From assembly GCF_002531575.1 (NCBI RefSeq), contig NZ_NWTI01000035.1:1-41653 (forward strand): a stretch of 41,653 bases of DNA, written 5' to 3'. Positions 1 to 8,071 of this stretch are shown piece after piece (positions within the stretch are counted from its first letter, which is position 1; the number at the start of each line of letters is the position of its first letter). Origin of the DNA: Bradyrhizobium sp. Y36. GTDB taxonomy: Bacteria > Pseudomonadota > Alphaproteobacteria > Rhizobiales > Xanthobacteraceae. The notes under the pieces are model-generated. The model saw nothing but the letters and a program-made list of their open reading frames with translations, ran no database searches and was not told the DNA's origin. Position numbers and translations under genes: made by a program.

Positions 1-192
1 CTGTGAATGGGTGTCTGACAACCTCATTCTGGCACACTGATGCCGTAGGGGGCCGTCCACCCCATCACCGCGTGATCTATCGGTCGTGGCTGATAGGAGT
101 ATCGAACGACCAATCGTCGCCAAACCACTCCCTGTGGTTATGGGTCCCTGCGTTCGCAGGGACGACAGCAGAGATTGGGGTGACAGCTCGGC
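1..192. other. Intergenic edge of window with one repeat copy
   Basis: No credible gene lies here; the short open frames cross a repetitive palindrome. The stretch ends at the stop codon of the esterase-like gene on the - strand. Its right half is a copy of the CCCTGCG/CGCAGGG palindromic repeat listed separately. Confidence 0.6.
70..168. repeat. Palindromic intergenic repeat, family 1, copy A
   Basis: A hairpin arm GTCCCTGCG-TT-CGCAGGGAC lies at about 144-163. It is followed outward by the CCTGTGGTTATGGG block and a TTTGG / CGAACGACCA / GATCTATCGG section. Read on the - strand, the same order of blocks occurs in the copies at 3201-3364 and 5344-5491. This copy shows only one terminal hairpin and so looks like a half unit. 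It lies downstream of the esterase-like gene, where it could also end transcription. Confidence 0.75.
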
Positions 193-1287
193 CTACTCCG
201 CCAGCGTGAATTGCAGCAGCAGGGTGCGCTGGAGCATCGAGAAATTGTCGTCGGAGATCAGCGTCAGCACGGTCTCGCCTTCGGGCGTGACGTGGGCGTC
301 GATGCCTTCCATGTTGTCGACCTCGTGGCCGAGATCGGCGGCGAACAGCGAGGGACCGTCGACCAGCGCGCCCGGCACGATCGATTTCAGAGGGATCGAT
401 CGGATCCGGATGTTGACGCCGGTGAACCAGGAGAATTTGCGTTCGAGGATCAGGAGCTCGCCGGAGGGCAAGAGCACGGCGTCGCTGATGTCGTATTTCT
501 CGGTGCGGCGCACGCTGAACTGGCCGGGCGACGGGCCGCCGATCAGGAAGGCTGTGAGGTTGCCGTCATGGTCGAGCCCGCGCTCGGAGAAGGCGATCAG
601 CGTGCCGGCCAGCGGCATGGTCTGGTCTTTGCCTTTGTACTTTTCTTGGGGCACGACGACCAGCGCCTCCAGCCCCTTGTTCGACGGCAGCTTGCGCACG
701 CCCGCCGGCACCGGCACCACCTCGCCGCGCGCGCGCGTGCCGCCCTTGGAGAAATCATAGCGCAGGATCTGGTTGACGCGCTCGAGCCCGACATAGACGA
801 CATTGCCGTCGCGCGCGATCGATTCCGAATCCCACCACAGCCGCTTTTCCGTGATCGGCCGCCCCTCGGCCCCCAGCAGCGGCGCAGCCTCGACGTCGTC
901 GAGGCCGACCATCCTGCCGCCGGCATAGCGGATGGTCCCGGTGAACCAGCCGCCCTGGTCGGAGACCGCAAGGAAGCGCTCGCCCTTGGCATCGAGCCGG
1001 ATGCCGGACAGGCCGCCAAAGCCGCGATAGCGCGAGGTCAGCACCAGGCCGCTGCGGTATTCCAGCGAGCCGAAGCGTGTGCGCGTGCGGTCGCGCGGCT
1101 CGAAATTGGGAATGGGGCGCGCGTTGACCTCGACGCTGACGGGGTCGGTGACGGCGTTCTCGACCTGAAGCGGCCGCGCCGGCGGCTCGGCCGGAGCTTG
1201 CGCCAGCGCGCCGCGAGAGAGGGCGAGAGTGGAGAATCCCGCCGCCGCGTGCCTGAGAAAGCTGCGGCGGGATGGTTGCGTGCTCAC
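193..1287 (-). CDS. Tat-exported esterase-like activity of phytase family protein
   Basis: A 364-residue predicted periplasmic protein. The N-terminus holds a twin-arginine signal (SRRSFLRHAAAG) followed by a hydrophobic stretch ending near ALA at about residue 29. The rest fits the 'esterase-like activity of phytase' beta-propeller family: repeated blocks such as GLSGIRLD, FLAVSDQGGW, NKGLEALVV and NMEGIDAH recall that fold. The substrate is unknown. The start is a GTG whose last two bases overlap the TGA stop of cobT (GTGA), so it is probably translationally coupled to cobT. A homologue often sits beside cobST in Rhizobiales, but no role in B12 synthesis can be read from the sequence. The family call is from recognition; catalytic residues could not be assigned. 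Confidence 0.8.
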   Translation of the reverse strand: MSTQPSRRSFLRHAAAGFSTLALSRGALAQAPAEPPARPLQVENAVTDPVSVEVNARPIPNFEPRDRTRTRFGSLEYRSGLVLTSRYRGFGGLSGIRLDAKGERFLAVSDQGGWFTGTIRYAGGRMVGLDDVEAAPLLGAEGRPITEKRLWWDSESIARDGNVVYVGLERVNQILRYDFSKGGTRARGEVVPVPAGVRKLPSNKGLEALVVVPQEKYKGKDQTMPLAGTLIAFSERGLDHDGNLTAFLIGGPSPGQFSVRRTEKYDISDAVLLPSGELLILERKFSWFTGVNIRIRSIPLKSIVPGALVDGPSLFAADLGHEVDNMEGIDAHVTPEGETVLTLISDDNFSMLQRTLLLQFTLAE

Positions 1288-3188
1288 GAATGCAATTTGC
1301 GTCGCGGGCGACCGGCCGGCTGGGTGGGTGCGGTGTTGGTCTCGCTGAAGAGTTCGGCGAGCTTCTCGGTGATCGCACCGCCGAGTTCTTCCGCATCCAC
1401 GATCGTCACCGCGCGGCGATAGTAGCGCGTCACGTCATGGCCGATGCCGATCGCGATCAGCTCGACCGGCGAACGGGTCTCGATCTCCTCGATGATGTGG
1501 CGCAGATGCCGCTCGAGGTAATTGCCGGGATTGACCGACAGCGTGGAATCGTCGACCGGCGCGCCGTCCGAGATCATCATCAGGATCTTGCGCTGCTCGG
1601 GCCGGCCGAGCAGGCGCTTGTGCGCCCAGTCGAGCGCCTCGCCGTCGATGTTCTCCTTCAGCAGGCCCTCGCGCATCATCAGGCCGAGATTCTTCCGCGC
1701 ACGGCGCCAGGGGGCGTCGGCGGACTTGTAGATGATGTGGCGGAGATCGTTGAGGCGGCCGGGATTGGCCGGCTTGCCGGCGGCAAGCCACGCCTCGCGC
1801 GATTGCCCGCCCTTCCAGGCGCGCGTCGTGAAGCCCAGGATCTCGACCTTGACGCCGCAACGCTCCAGCGTGCGGGCGAGAATGTCGGCGCAGGTCGCGG
1901 CGACCGTGATCGGCCGTCCGCGCATCGAGCCGGAATTGTCGAGCAGCAGCGTCACCACGGTGTCGCGGAACGTCGCCTCCTTCTCGTGCATGAAGGACAG
2001 CGGGTGATAGGGATCGGTGACGACGCGCGACAGGCGCGCGGGGTCGAGGATGCCCTCTTCGAGATCGAACTCCCAGGCGCGGTTCTGCTGCGCCATCAGC
2101 TTGCGCTGCAGCCGGTTGGCGAGACGGGCGACGATGCCCTGCAGATGCGCCAGTTGCTTGTCGAGATAGGCGCGCAGCCGCTCCAGCTCGTCATGGTCGC
2201 AGAGGTCTTCGGCCGCGATGACCTCGTCGAACTTGGGCGCGAAGGCGTGGTATTCCGGCCCGCGCGGCTCGTTCTTGCCGTGCTGGTTCGGACGTGTCGC
2301 CTCGCCCGGCGTCTCGTCGTCGCCGAGCTCGCCGTCGTCGAACGTGTCGGAGGTCGAGGCCTGCGCGCTTTCCATCGCGCTCTCGCTCATCTCCTCGCTG
2401 GACGCCTGCGCCTGGTCGGCGCTCATTTCCTGCGCGGCATCGGAATCGGGCGAACCCTCGGCGCCGGACTGATCGTTGTCGCCGTCCTGGTTCTCGTCGT
2501 TGTCGTCATCGTCCTCGCTGTCGGCGTTGCGCTCGTCGCCGAGCTCGAGCGCGGTCAGGAGGTCATGCACGGCATCGCCGAACTTGGTCTGGTCCTCGAC
2601 GAAGGTATCGAGCCGGTCGAGCCGCTTGCCGATCTTGTCCTCGAGGATGGGGCGCCAGAGATCGACCATCTTCTTGGCGGCCGTCGGCGGCGCCATGCCG
2701 GTCAGGCGCTCGCGCACCAGCATCGCCAGCGCGTCCGCGAGCGGCGCATCGGCGCGGTCGGTGATCTCGTCGAACTTGCCGCGATGGAAATGGTCGTCGA
2801 GCATCGCGGTGAGGTTTTTCGCAACGCCCGCCATGCGGCGCGCGCCGATCGCCTCGACCCGGGCCTGCTCCACCGCCTCGAACACGCCGCGGGCCTGCGG
2901 ATTGCCCGGCATCAGCTTGCGATGCAGCTTGGCATCGTGACAGGCGATCTTGAGCGCGATGGAGTCGGCGTGACCGCGCACGATCGCGGCATCGCGCTTG
3001 GTCATTTTTCGCGCGGGTTCGGGCAAGCGGGCTTTGCCCGGCGCCAACCCGGGGCGTTCCGCCGCGAAGCTGACGTCGAGCTCCGGCGACTTGGCGATCG
3101 CCTTCAGGCAGGAGGCGACCGAGCGCTTGAACGGCTCGGTCGGCGCTTCCTTGGTGTTACGGAATTTGGAGTTTGAGGTGGTGCTCAT
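1284..3188 (-). CDS. cobT: Cobaltochelatase subunit CobT
   Basis: A 634-residue subunit of the aerobic CobN-CobS-CobT chelatase, which inserts cobalt into hydrogenobyrinic acid a,c-diamide with ATP hydrolysis during B12 synthesis. Length and layout fit the family. There is an N-terminal helical part, a strongly acidic low-complexity linker (about residues 220-310, rich in D/E/S), and a C-terminal von Willebrand A domain with a MIDAS motif DNSGSMRG beginning at D417. The domain later contains the conserved segment GHDVTRYYRRAVTIVD. cobS lies upstream on the same strand, but 188 bp containing a palindromic repeat separate the two genes, so they may have separate promoters or processing. The stop overlaps the start of the downstream esterase-like gene. 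Confidence 0.97.
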   Translation of the reverse strand: MSTTSNSKFRNTKEAPTEPFKRSVASCLKAIAKSPELDVSFAAERPGLAPGKARLPEPARKMTKRDAAIVRGHADSIALKIACHDAKLHRKLMPGNPQARGVFEAVEQARVEAIGARRMAGVAKNLTAMLDDHFHRGKFDEITDRADAPLADALAMLVRERLTGMAPPTAAKKMVDLWRPILEDKIGKRLDRLDTFVEDQTKFGDAVHDLLTALELGDERNADSEDDDDNDENQDGDNDQSGAEGSPDSDAAQEMSADQAQASSEEMSESAMESAQASTSDTFDDGELGDDETPGEATRPNQHGKNEPRGPEYHAFAPKFDEVIAAEDLCDHDELERLRAYLDKQLAHLQGIVARLANRLQRKLMAQQNRAWEFDLEEGILDPARLSRVVTDPYHPLSFMHEKEATFRDTVVTLLLDNSGSMRGRPITVAATCADILARTLERCGVKVEILGFTTRAWKGGQSREAWLAAGKPANPGRLNDLRHIIYKSADAPWRRARKNLGLMMREGLLKENIDGEALDWAHKRLLGRPEQRKILMMISDGAPVDDSTLSVNPGNYLERHLRHIIEEIETRSPVELIAIGIGHDVTRYYRRAVTIVDAEELGGAITEKLAELFSETNTAPTQPAGRPRRKLHS

Positions 3189-3200
3189 CTCGATCTCACC

Positions 3201-3364
3201 GTCGTCCCAAGCTCAGCTTGAACTGTCGTCCCTGCGAACGCAGGGACCCATAACCACAGGGCGTCATTTGGCGAAGGGTGGCAACTGCCAGCTCGCGCCA
3301 TAACCCCGGCCTGGGGCTATGGGTCCCGGATCGGCGCTCACTGCGTTCGCTGGTCCGGGACGAC
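3201..3364. repeat. Palindromic intergenic repeat, family 1, copy B
   Basis: Starts with GTCGTCCC at 3201 and again at 3225, where the hairpin GTCCCTGCG-AA-CGCAGGGAC lies. It continues through CATAACCACAGGG and TTTGGCGAA, and ends with a second arm reading GGTCCGGGACGAC. The terminal sequences are inverted repeats of each other. The unit fills the cobS-cobT gap almost completely, so both genes are probably transcribed through it. Confidence 0.8.
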
Positions 3365-3376
3365 ATCGTGGTTGGA

Positions 3377-4375
3377 TCAGCTGAGCGCCACGTTGACCGC
3401 CGATTCCGGCAGCTCGGCGTTGAAGCAGCGCTGATAGAATTCGGCGACCAGCGGACGCTCGAGCTCGTCGCACTTGTTGAGGAAGGTGACGCGGAAGGCG
3501 AAACCGATATCGCTGAAGATGTCGGCGTTCTCGGCCCAGGTGATCACCGTGCGCGGGCTCATCACCGTCGACAGATCGCCGTTGGCGAAGGCGTTACGGG
3601 TGAGGTCGGCAAGGCGCACCATCTTGTTGACGATGTCGCGGCCCTCGCTGGTGCGATAGTGCTTGGCCTTCGCCAGCACGATCTCAACTTCCTCGTCATG
3701 GCTGAGATAGTTCAGCGTGGTGACGATCGACCAGCGGTCCATCTGGCCCTGGTTGATCTGCTGGGTGCCGTGATAGAGGCCCGATGTGTCGCCAAGGCCG
3801 ACCGTGTTGGCGGTGGCAAACAGGCGGAACGCCGGGTGCGGCTTGATCACCTTGTTCTGGTCGAGCAGCGTCAGGCGGCCCGAGACTTCGAGCACGCGCT
3901 GGATCACGAACATCACGTCCGGGCGGCCCGCGTCGTATTCGTCGAACACCAGCGCGACGTTGTTCTGCAGCGCCCAGGGCAGGATTCCGTCACGGAATTC
4001 GGTGACCTGCTTGCCGTCGCGGACCACGATCGAGTCCTTGCCGACGAGGTCGATACGGCTGATGTGGCTGTCGAGGTTGACGCGCACGCAGGGCCAGTTC
4101 AGGCGGGCCGCGACCTGCTCGATATGGGTGGATTTGCCGGTGCCGTGATAGCCGGTCACCATCACGCGGCGGTTGCGGGCGAAGCCGGCGAGAATGGCAA
4201 GCGTGGTGGCGCGGTCGAAGCGGTAGTCGGAATCGACTTCGGGCACGTGAGGATCGACTGCGGAATAGGCGGGCACTTCGAGATCGCTGTCGATCCCGAA
4301 CACCTGGCGCACCGACACCTTCATGTCGGGCAGACCGGAAACTTCCTCAACTTTGGACATGGCGGCGGTCGTCAT
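3377..4375 (-). CDS. cobS: Cobaltochelatase AAA+ subunit CobS
   Basis: A 332-residue AAA+ ATPase partner of CobT and CobN. The Walker A motif is GYHGTGKST (residues 75-83) and Walker B is ALVFDEYD. The segment NTVGLGDTSGLYHGTQQINQ and the sensor region FRLFATANT are typical of CobS and of the related MoxR-like and magnesium-chelatase ATPases. I chose the ATG giving MTTAAMSKVEE, which yields the usual CobS length; the longer open frame adds 15 residues of unlikely sequence. The gene is followed by cobT after a repeat. CobN is not in the window. Confidence 0.97.
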   Translation of the reverse strand: MTTAAMSKVEEVSGLPDMKVSVRQVFGIDSDLEVPAYSAVDPHVPEVDSDYRFDRATTLAILAGFARNRRVMVTGYHGTGKSTHIEQVAARLNWPCVRVNLDSHISRIDLVGKDSIVVRDGKQVTEFRDGILPWALQNNVALVFDEYDAGRPDVMFVIQRVLEVSGRLTLLDQNKVIKPHPAFRLFATANTVGLGDTSGLYHGTQQINQGQMDRWSIVTTLNYLSHDEEVEIVLAKAKHYRTSEGRDIVNKMVRLADLTRNAFANGDLSTVMSPRTVITWAENADIFSDIGFAFRVTFLNKCDELERPLVAEFYQRCFNAELPESAVNVALS

Positions 4376-4668
4376 CAATCCTCCGAGGTCCCGGGCGGTC
4401 CCGAAACCGGTTATTCGCACGTTGGCTGCGGCTGGGTGCTGAAACTAAACCTATCAGAGACAAGTGGCCGGCAGAAGCCCGCCCGCCAATCAAAGTTCCG
4501 TTGTCTTTTCATTTAGATAGGCCAGGAACGCAGTTTTTGGAGGGCTGCCTTGCGAATCACGCCCAAATTCGGGCGGGCCTTGCCCGGCCCCGTCCCGATG
4601 GCACTTTGGCCGCTTCACGTTACTTATGTAGGGTCCAAAGCCCAGAGCTCCAGCCCATCAGAGACGAC
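4376..4668. other. Divergent intergenic region cobS / dedA-like
   Basis: About 290 bp between the divergent cobS and DedA genes. It should hold both promoters. I looked for a cobalamin riboswitch on the cobS strand and found no convincing B12 box or core. An open frame from TTG 4501 runs through it into the DedA gene, but its first 56 codons do not look like protein. Confidence 0.5.
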
Positions 4669-5325
4669 GTGACGTCCTTTCTCGATCCACTCATCGCCTT
4701 CGTGTCCGCCCATCCGTGGCTGGCCTATCTGACCCTCTTCCTGGCGGCCCTGCTCGAGGCCGTCCCGGTGGTGGGATCGGTGATCCCCGGCTCGACCATC
4801 ATCCTGGCGCTGAGCGCCCTGGTTCCGGGCGGCGAGCTGGCGCTGCCATGGGTGCTGCTCGCGGCAGCCAGCGGCGCCGTGCTGGGCGACGGCTCGGCCT
4901 ACTGGATCGGGCACCGGCGCCAGCGCGAGATCCTCAACACCTGGCCGCTGACCAACTATCCCCGCGTGGTCGCCGAGAGCGAGAGCTTCTTCCACCGCTT
5001 CGGCACCTGGGCCGTGTTCTTCGCCCGCTTCGTGCCCCCGATCCGCGCCTTCGTGCCGGTGACATCAGGCGCGCTCGGGATGGCGCCGGCAAAATTCTAC
5101 GCGGTGAACATCCCGGCGATCCTGGTCTGGGCGCCCGCCCATGTGCTGCCGGGCGTGCTGGCGGTGTCGGCCCTGCACGAATATGCCGGGCTCCATCACC
5201 ATGGGCATGTCGGCAAGCACATCTGGATGCTGACGGTGGTGGCCGTGGCGATCGTCGGCGGCTTGGCGGTGTGGATCTATCGGAGGCGCAACGGCGGCGT
5301 CGCGGAAGCGAAGCCGCGGGGTTAG
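4669..5325 (+). CDS. DedA family membrane protein
   Basis: A 218-residue integral membrane protein of the DedA/SNARE-associated family, whose members act as flippases or transporters for lipids and support proton motive force. Visible family signatures are EAVPVVGSVIPG near residue 30 (E-x3-P...PG) and FFARFVPPIRAFVPVTSG ([FY]xxRxxPxxR) in the middle. Hydrophobic segments lie at the N-terminus, around PWVLLAAASGAVLG, after the R-P motif, and at WMLTVVAVAIVGGLAVWIY before a basic C-terminal tail. GTG at 4669 is used as the start because homology-like sequence begins there. The upstream frame is poor and the ribosome binding site is weak, so a start a few codons away is possible. Confidence 0.85.
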   Translation: MTSFLDPLIAFVSAHPWLAYLTLFLAALLEAVPVVGSVIPGSTIILALSALVPGGELALPWVLLAAASGAVLGDGSAYWIGHRRQREILNTWPLTNYPRVVAESESFFHRFGTWAVFFARFVPPIRAFVPVTSGALGMAPAKFYAVNIPAILVWAPAHVLPGVLAVSALHEYAGLHHHGHVGKHIWMLTVVAVAIVGGLAVWIYRRRNGGVAEAKPRG

Positions 5326-5343
5326 GCGGCACCACATAACAGG

Positions 5344-5491
5344 TGTCGTCCCTGCCTAGTGCGCAATTGCGCACGGGCGCAGGGACCCATTACCACAGGG
5401 AGGTGTTTGGCGAAAATTCGTCGTTCGGTACGCCTATCGATCGCGACTGATGGATCACGCGGCATGGGTCCCTGCGTGCGCAGGGACGACA
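5344..5491. repeat. Palindromic intergenic repeat, family 1, copy C with extended hairpin tip
   Basis: A full unit with both terminal arms: GTCGTCCCTGC at the left and GCAGGGACGAC at the right. In between are the CCACAGGGAGG, TTTGGCGAA and TCGTTCGGTA...GATCGCGACTGATGGATCACGCGG blocks also seen in copy A. At the tip of the left hairpin the usual 2-4 bases are replaced by an insert carrying the 16-bp perfect palindrome GTGCGCAATTGCGCAC (5359-5374). It lies between convergent genes and may serve as a bidirectional terminator. Confidence 0.8.
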
Positions 5492-5518
5492 GCGGAGAAG
5501 GACGATGCGACGGAGCTT

Positions 5519-6736
5519 CTAACCAGCTCCCACCCTCCTCCCCGGCGCCGGCCCGACATACCTCGCGCGTGGCCTGATCAGCTTGCCGAACTGCAATTGC
5601 TCGCTGGCATGCGCGATCCAGCCGACGCTGCGGGCCATCGCGAACAGGGCGAGCTCGCTGCCGGCCGGTAGCCGCAGCGCATGCACCAGCACCGCCAGCG
5701 CATAGTCGATGTTGACGAACTCGCCGGTGGCTTCCGCGATCCGCTCCGGCACCTCGCGGGTGAATTTGCGCGGTGCGCCAGCGCGCGACAGCGCGTTGAG
5801 CAGCGATTGCGCGCGGGGATCGCCGCGCTTGTAGACGCCATGGCCGAACCCGGCAAAGCGTTCGCCGAGCGCGACGCGCTCGCGCACGACTGGGGCGACG
5901 TCGCGATCGATCAGCGTCTTGACGAGCTGCGAGGCCAGCACGCTGGCGCCGCCATGCTTCGGCCCCTTCAACGAGGCGAGACCGGCGATGACGGCATCGT
6001 AGAGGTTCAGGCCGGTCGATGCTGCGCAGCGCGCGGTGAAGGTCGAGGCGTTCAGCTCGTGATCGGCGAGCAGCACCAGCGCGCGGCGGATCAGATCGGG
6101 CGCGTGCTTGTTGTCCGCCGCCCAGGCCTTCGCGATCTGCTGATGCAGCGGCTCGGATGACGGCTCTGAATTGAGCATGGTCGCGACGAGAAGACGGACG
6201 ATACGCCCGCCGACCATCGCGCGGCCATCCGGCGCGCGGGTGAAGGCCCGGGGATCGACGCTCGCGGCCAGTGCGAGCACGGCGATGGCGCGGTCGATCG
6301 GCGCGGCCCGGCGCGCGGCTTGCCCGATGATGCGCATCTCCTCGGAGAGCGCGGGCTGATTGTCGGGTGCGAACGGATCGACGTCGGAGACATCCCAAAG
6401 CAGCGTCGCGGTGTGCTCCAGCGTGTCGCTCTCGGACAGATCGACGCAATTGACGCCGCGATAGATCGCGCCCTCCTCGGTGATTGTCGAGATCTCGGTG
6501 TCCATGACCGGCAGATCGGCGTCGAAGCTGCGCAAGCCGCGCGGCTCCGGCGACGGGACGCGGCGCTCCTTGAGCGCCCTGACATCCTCGGCACGGTAGC
6601 GGTTCTTGCGCGAATCCGGCGTCGGCTCGGAGCGGATCAGGCCGCGGCTGACATAGGCGTAGAGCGTGGCCGGCGAGATCGCGAGCTCGGCGGCGGCCTC
6701 CCTGGCCGAGAGGTAGAGACCTTCAGAATTATTCAT
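5519..6736 (-). CDS. Citrate synthase family protein with N-terminal HTH domain
   Basis: A 405-residue fusion. Residues 8-57 form a MerR/excisionase-type helix-turn-helix (YLSAREAAAELAISPATL...RYRAEDVRALKER). The remainder is a citrate synthase fold. Catalytic positions are present: HELNASTF (H226), GPKHGGA (H261), GFGHGVYKRGDPRA (H299) and Asp in VNIDYA (D344). So the enzyme part looks active, although the usual Arg after the third histidine (GHRVY) is Gly here. It is divergent from a second citrate synthase gene, and the gap holds a 14-bp palindrome next to this start. It may be a citrate synthase that represses or activates itself and its neighbour; this is inference. Substrate choice (acetyl- or propionyl-CoA) cannot be read from the sequence. 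Confidence 0.88.
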   Translation of the reverse strand: MNNSEGLYLSAREAAAELAISPATLYAYVSRGLIRSEPTPDSRKNRYRAEDVRALKERRVPSPEPRGLRSFDADLPVMDTEISTITEEGAIYRGVNCVDLSESDTLEHTATLLWDVSDVDPFAPDNQPALSEEMRIIGQAARRAAPIDRAIAVLALAASVDPRAFTRAPDGRAMVGGRIVRLLVATMLNSEPSSEPLHQQIAKAWAADNKHAPDLIRRALVLLADHELNASTFTARCAASTGLNLYDAVIAGLASLKGPKHGGASVLASQLVKTLIDRDVAPVVRERVALGERFAGFGHGVYKRGDPRAQSLLNALSRAGAPRKFTREVPERIAEATGEFVNIDYALAVLVHALRLPAGSELALFAMARSVGWIAHASEQLQFGKLIRPRARYVGPAPGRRVGAG

Positions 6737-6737
6737 A

Positions 6738-6767
6738 TTGATTTATGTAATCAAGATTGATCAATCT
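6738..6767. promoter_or_regulatory. Candidate operator between divergent citrate synthase genes
   Basis: Two adjacent inverted repeats in an AT-rich patch. TTGATT-TATGT-AATCAA lies at 6738-6754, and the perfect 14-bp palindrome AGATTGATCAATCT lies at 6754-6767. Both are built on the core TTGAT/ATCAA. They start 2 bp upstream of the ATG of the HTH-citrate synthase and lie 53-82 bp upstream of the other gene. The position suits binding by the HTH domain of the left gene's own product. The spacing does not match the FNR/FixK box. Confidence 0.6.
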
Positions 6768-6819
6768 GTCGAGAGGCCCGACCTTTCCGCCCGTGCAGTG
6801 CAAAAAGGGAGATTGGGCC

Positions 6820-7914
6820 ATGAATATCCACCTCACCAAAAGCCAGATCGGACTGGACGGCGTTCCCGCGGCCGAAACCGTGCTGAGCCACGTCGACGGC
6901 GAGCGCGGCGAATTGATCATCGCCGGCGAGCACGTCGGACGCCTCGCCGCCAAGTCGAGCTTCGAGGGCGTCACCGCCCGGCTCTGGAACGGCGCCAGCA
7001 AGACCGCCCTCACCGAAGCCAATGTGCGGGCGAGCCTCGGCATTGCGCGCGAGCGCGCCTTCGCCCGCCTGCCGGACCTGCTGCCGGCAACGCGCGGCAT
7101 GGGCGTCATCGACGGGTTTCGCGCGGCGGTCGCAGGGCTTCGCGCCGAGCACGGGCTCGAGCACGAGGCGACCATCGTCGGCGCGTTTCCGGTGATCGCG
7201 GGTGCGCTGGTCCGGCGCGCCAAGGGGTTAGAGCCGGTCGCCCCCGATCCCAATGTCAGCCACGCGACCGATACGTTGCGCATGCTGCACGGGCGGGCGC
7301 CTGAAACCCGCGAAATCACCGCGCTCGATGCCTATCTCGTCACCGCCAGCGACCACGGCATGAACGCCTCGACCTTCACCGCGCGCGTGGTGGCCTCGAC
7401 GCAGGCTGATCTGTTCGCAGCCGTCACCGCAGGCTATTGCGCGCTGACCGGCCCGCTGCACGGCGGCGCGCCGGAGCCGGTGCTGGAAATGCTGGACGCG
7501 ATCGGCACGCGCGAGCGCATCCAGCCCTGGGTGGATGCGGCGCTGGCGCGCGGCGAGCGGATGATGGGATTCGGTCACCGCGTCTACCGCGTGCGCGACC
7601 CGCGCGCCGACGTGCTCAAGACCGCGGTCGAGGCGCTCGCCTCCAACGGCACCGACCTGCCCTTCGCCGGCGAGGTCGAGGCCTATATCCGCAGCGCGCT
7701 GCGCAAGAAGAATCCGGAGCGGCCGCTGGAGACCAATGTCGAGTTCTTCACCGCAATCCTGCTCGATGCGCTGGCGATTCCGCGGCAGGCGTTCACGCCG
7801 ATCTTCGCGGTCGCGCGCGCCGCGGGCTGGACCGCGCATGCGCGCGAGCAGCAGCGGACCGGGCGGCTGATCCGGCCGAGCTCGTCCTATGTGGGGGCGA
7901 TGCCGGAGGGGTGA
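6820..7914 (+). CDS. Citrate synthase (CitA-like second paralogue)
   Basis: A 364-residue citrate synthase family enzyme without a DNA-binding domain. It has HGMNASTF (H179), GPLHGGA (H214) and GFGHRVYRVRDPRA (H253). At the position of the catalytic aspartate it has glutamate (TNVEFF, E308), which I recall from the actinobacterial CitA type. ATG 6820 is chosen because AAAAAGGGAG lies just upstream; an earlier ATG at 6757 lies inside the operator palindrome and is unlikely. It is divergent from the HTH-fused paralogue. Both share the C-terminal pattern GWxAHAxEQ...G+LIRP...YVG and may form hetero-oligomers, which is only a suggestion. The 3' end meets a palindromic repeat. Confidence 0.9.
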   Translation: MNIHLTKSQIGLDGVPAAETVLSHVDGERGELIIAGEHVGRLAAKSSFEGVTARLWNGASKTALTEANVRASLGIARERAFARLPDLLPATRGMGVIDGFRAAVAGLRAEHGLEHEATIVGAFPVIAGALVRRAKGLEPVAPDPNVSHATDTLRMLHGRAPETREITALDAYLVTASDHGMNASTFTARVVASTQADLFAAVTAGYCALTGPLHGGAPEPVLEMLDAIGTRERIQPWVDAALARGERMMGFGHRVYRVRDPRADVLKTAVEALASNGTDLPFAGEVEAYIRSALRKKNPERPLETNVEFFTAILLDALAIPRQAFTPIFAVARAAGWTAHAREQQRTGRLIRPSSSYVGAMPEG

Positions 7915-7937
7915 TACCGCTCAGCATTGAGCGATCG

Positions 7938-8029
7938 CAGGGTGGGCAAAGGCGCACTTGCGCCGTGCCCACGATCTCTCTCGATTGCAAAAAAATGCGT
8001 GGGCACGCTTCGCTTTGCCCACCCTACGA
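7938..8029. repeat. Palindromic intergenic repeat, family 2, copy A
   Basis: The inverted arms are AGGGTGGGCAAAG...CGTGCCCACGAT and the mirrored GCGTGGGCACG...CTTTGCCCACCCT. The same element occurs at 14851-14950. It lies between the convergent citrate synthase and J-domain genes, where a hairpin would terminate transcription from both sides. Confidence 0.8.
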
Positions 8030-8071
8030 TACTGTCGTCGCGGCGAAAGCCGGGACGACAGCGCAAAGGCC

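Noticed and set aside
211..1422. 403-codon + frame opposite the esterase-like gene
   Set aside because: Antisense to a protein with a clear Tat signal; no domain of its own.
1272..3176. 634-codon open frame on + across cobT
   Set aside because: It is antisense to a certain gene; GC-rich codon bias leaves the mirror frame open. Its product is low-complexity with no domain.
4376..4668. Possible cobalamin riboswitch before cobS
   Set aside because: A GGCCACT-like string occurs on the - strand, but no B12 box core, and no conserved stems could be laid out.
6738..6767. FNR/FixK box between the citrate synthase genes
   Set aside because: The TTGAT/ATCAA arms are present but spacing does not fit TTGAT-N4-ATCAA or TTGA-N6-TCAA; the HTH-protein operator explanation is better.
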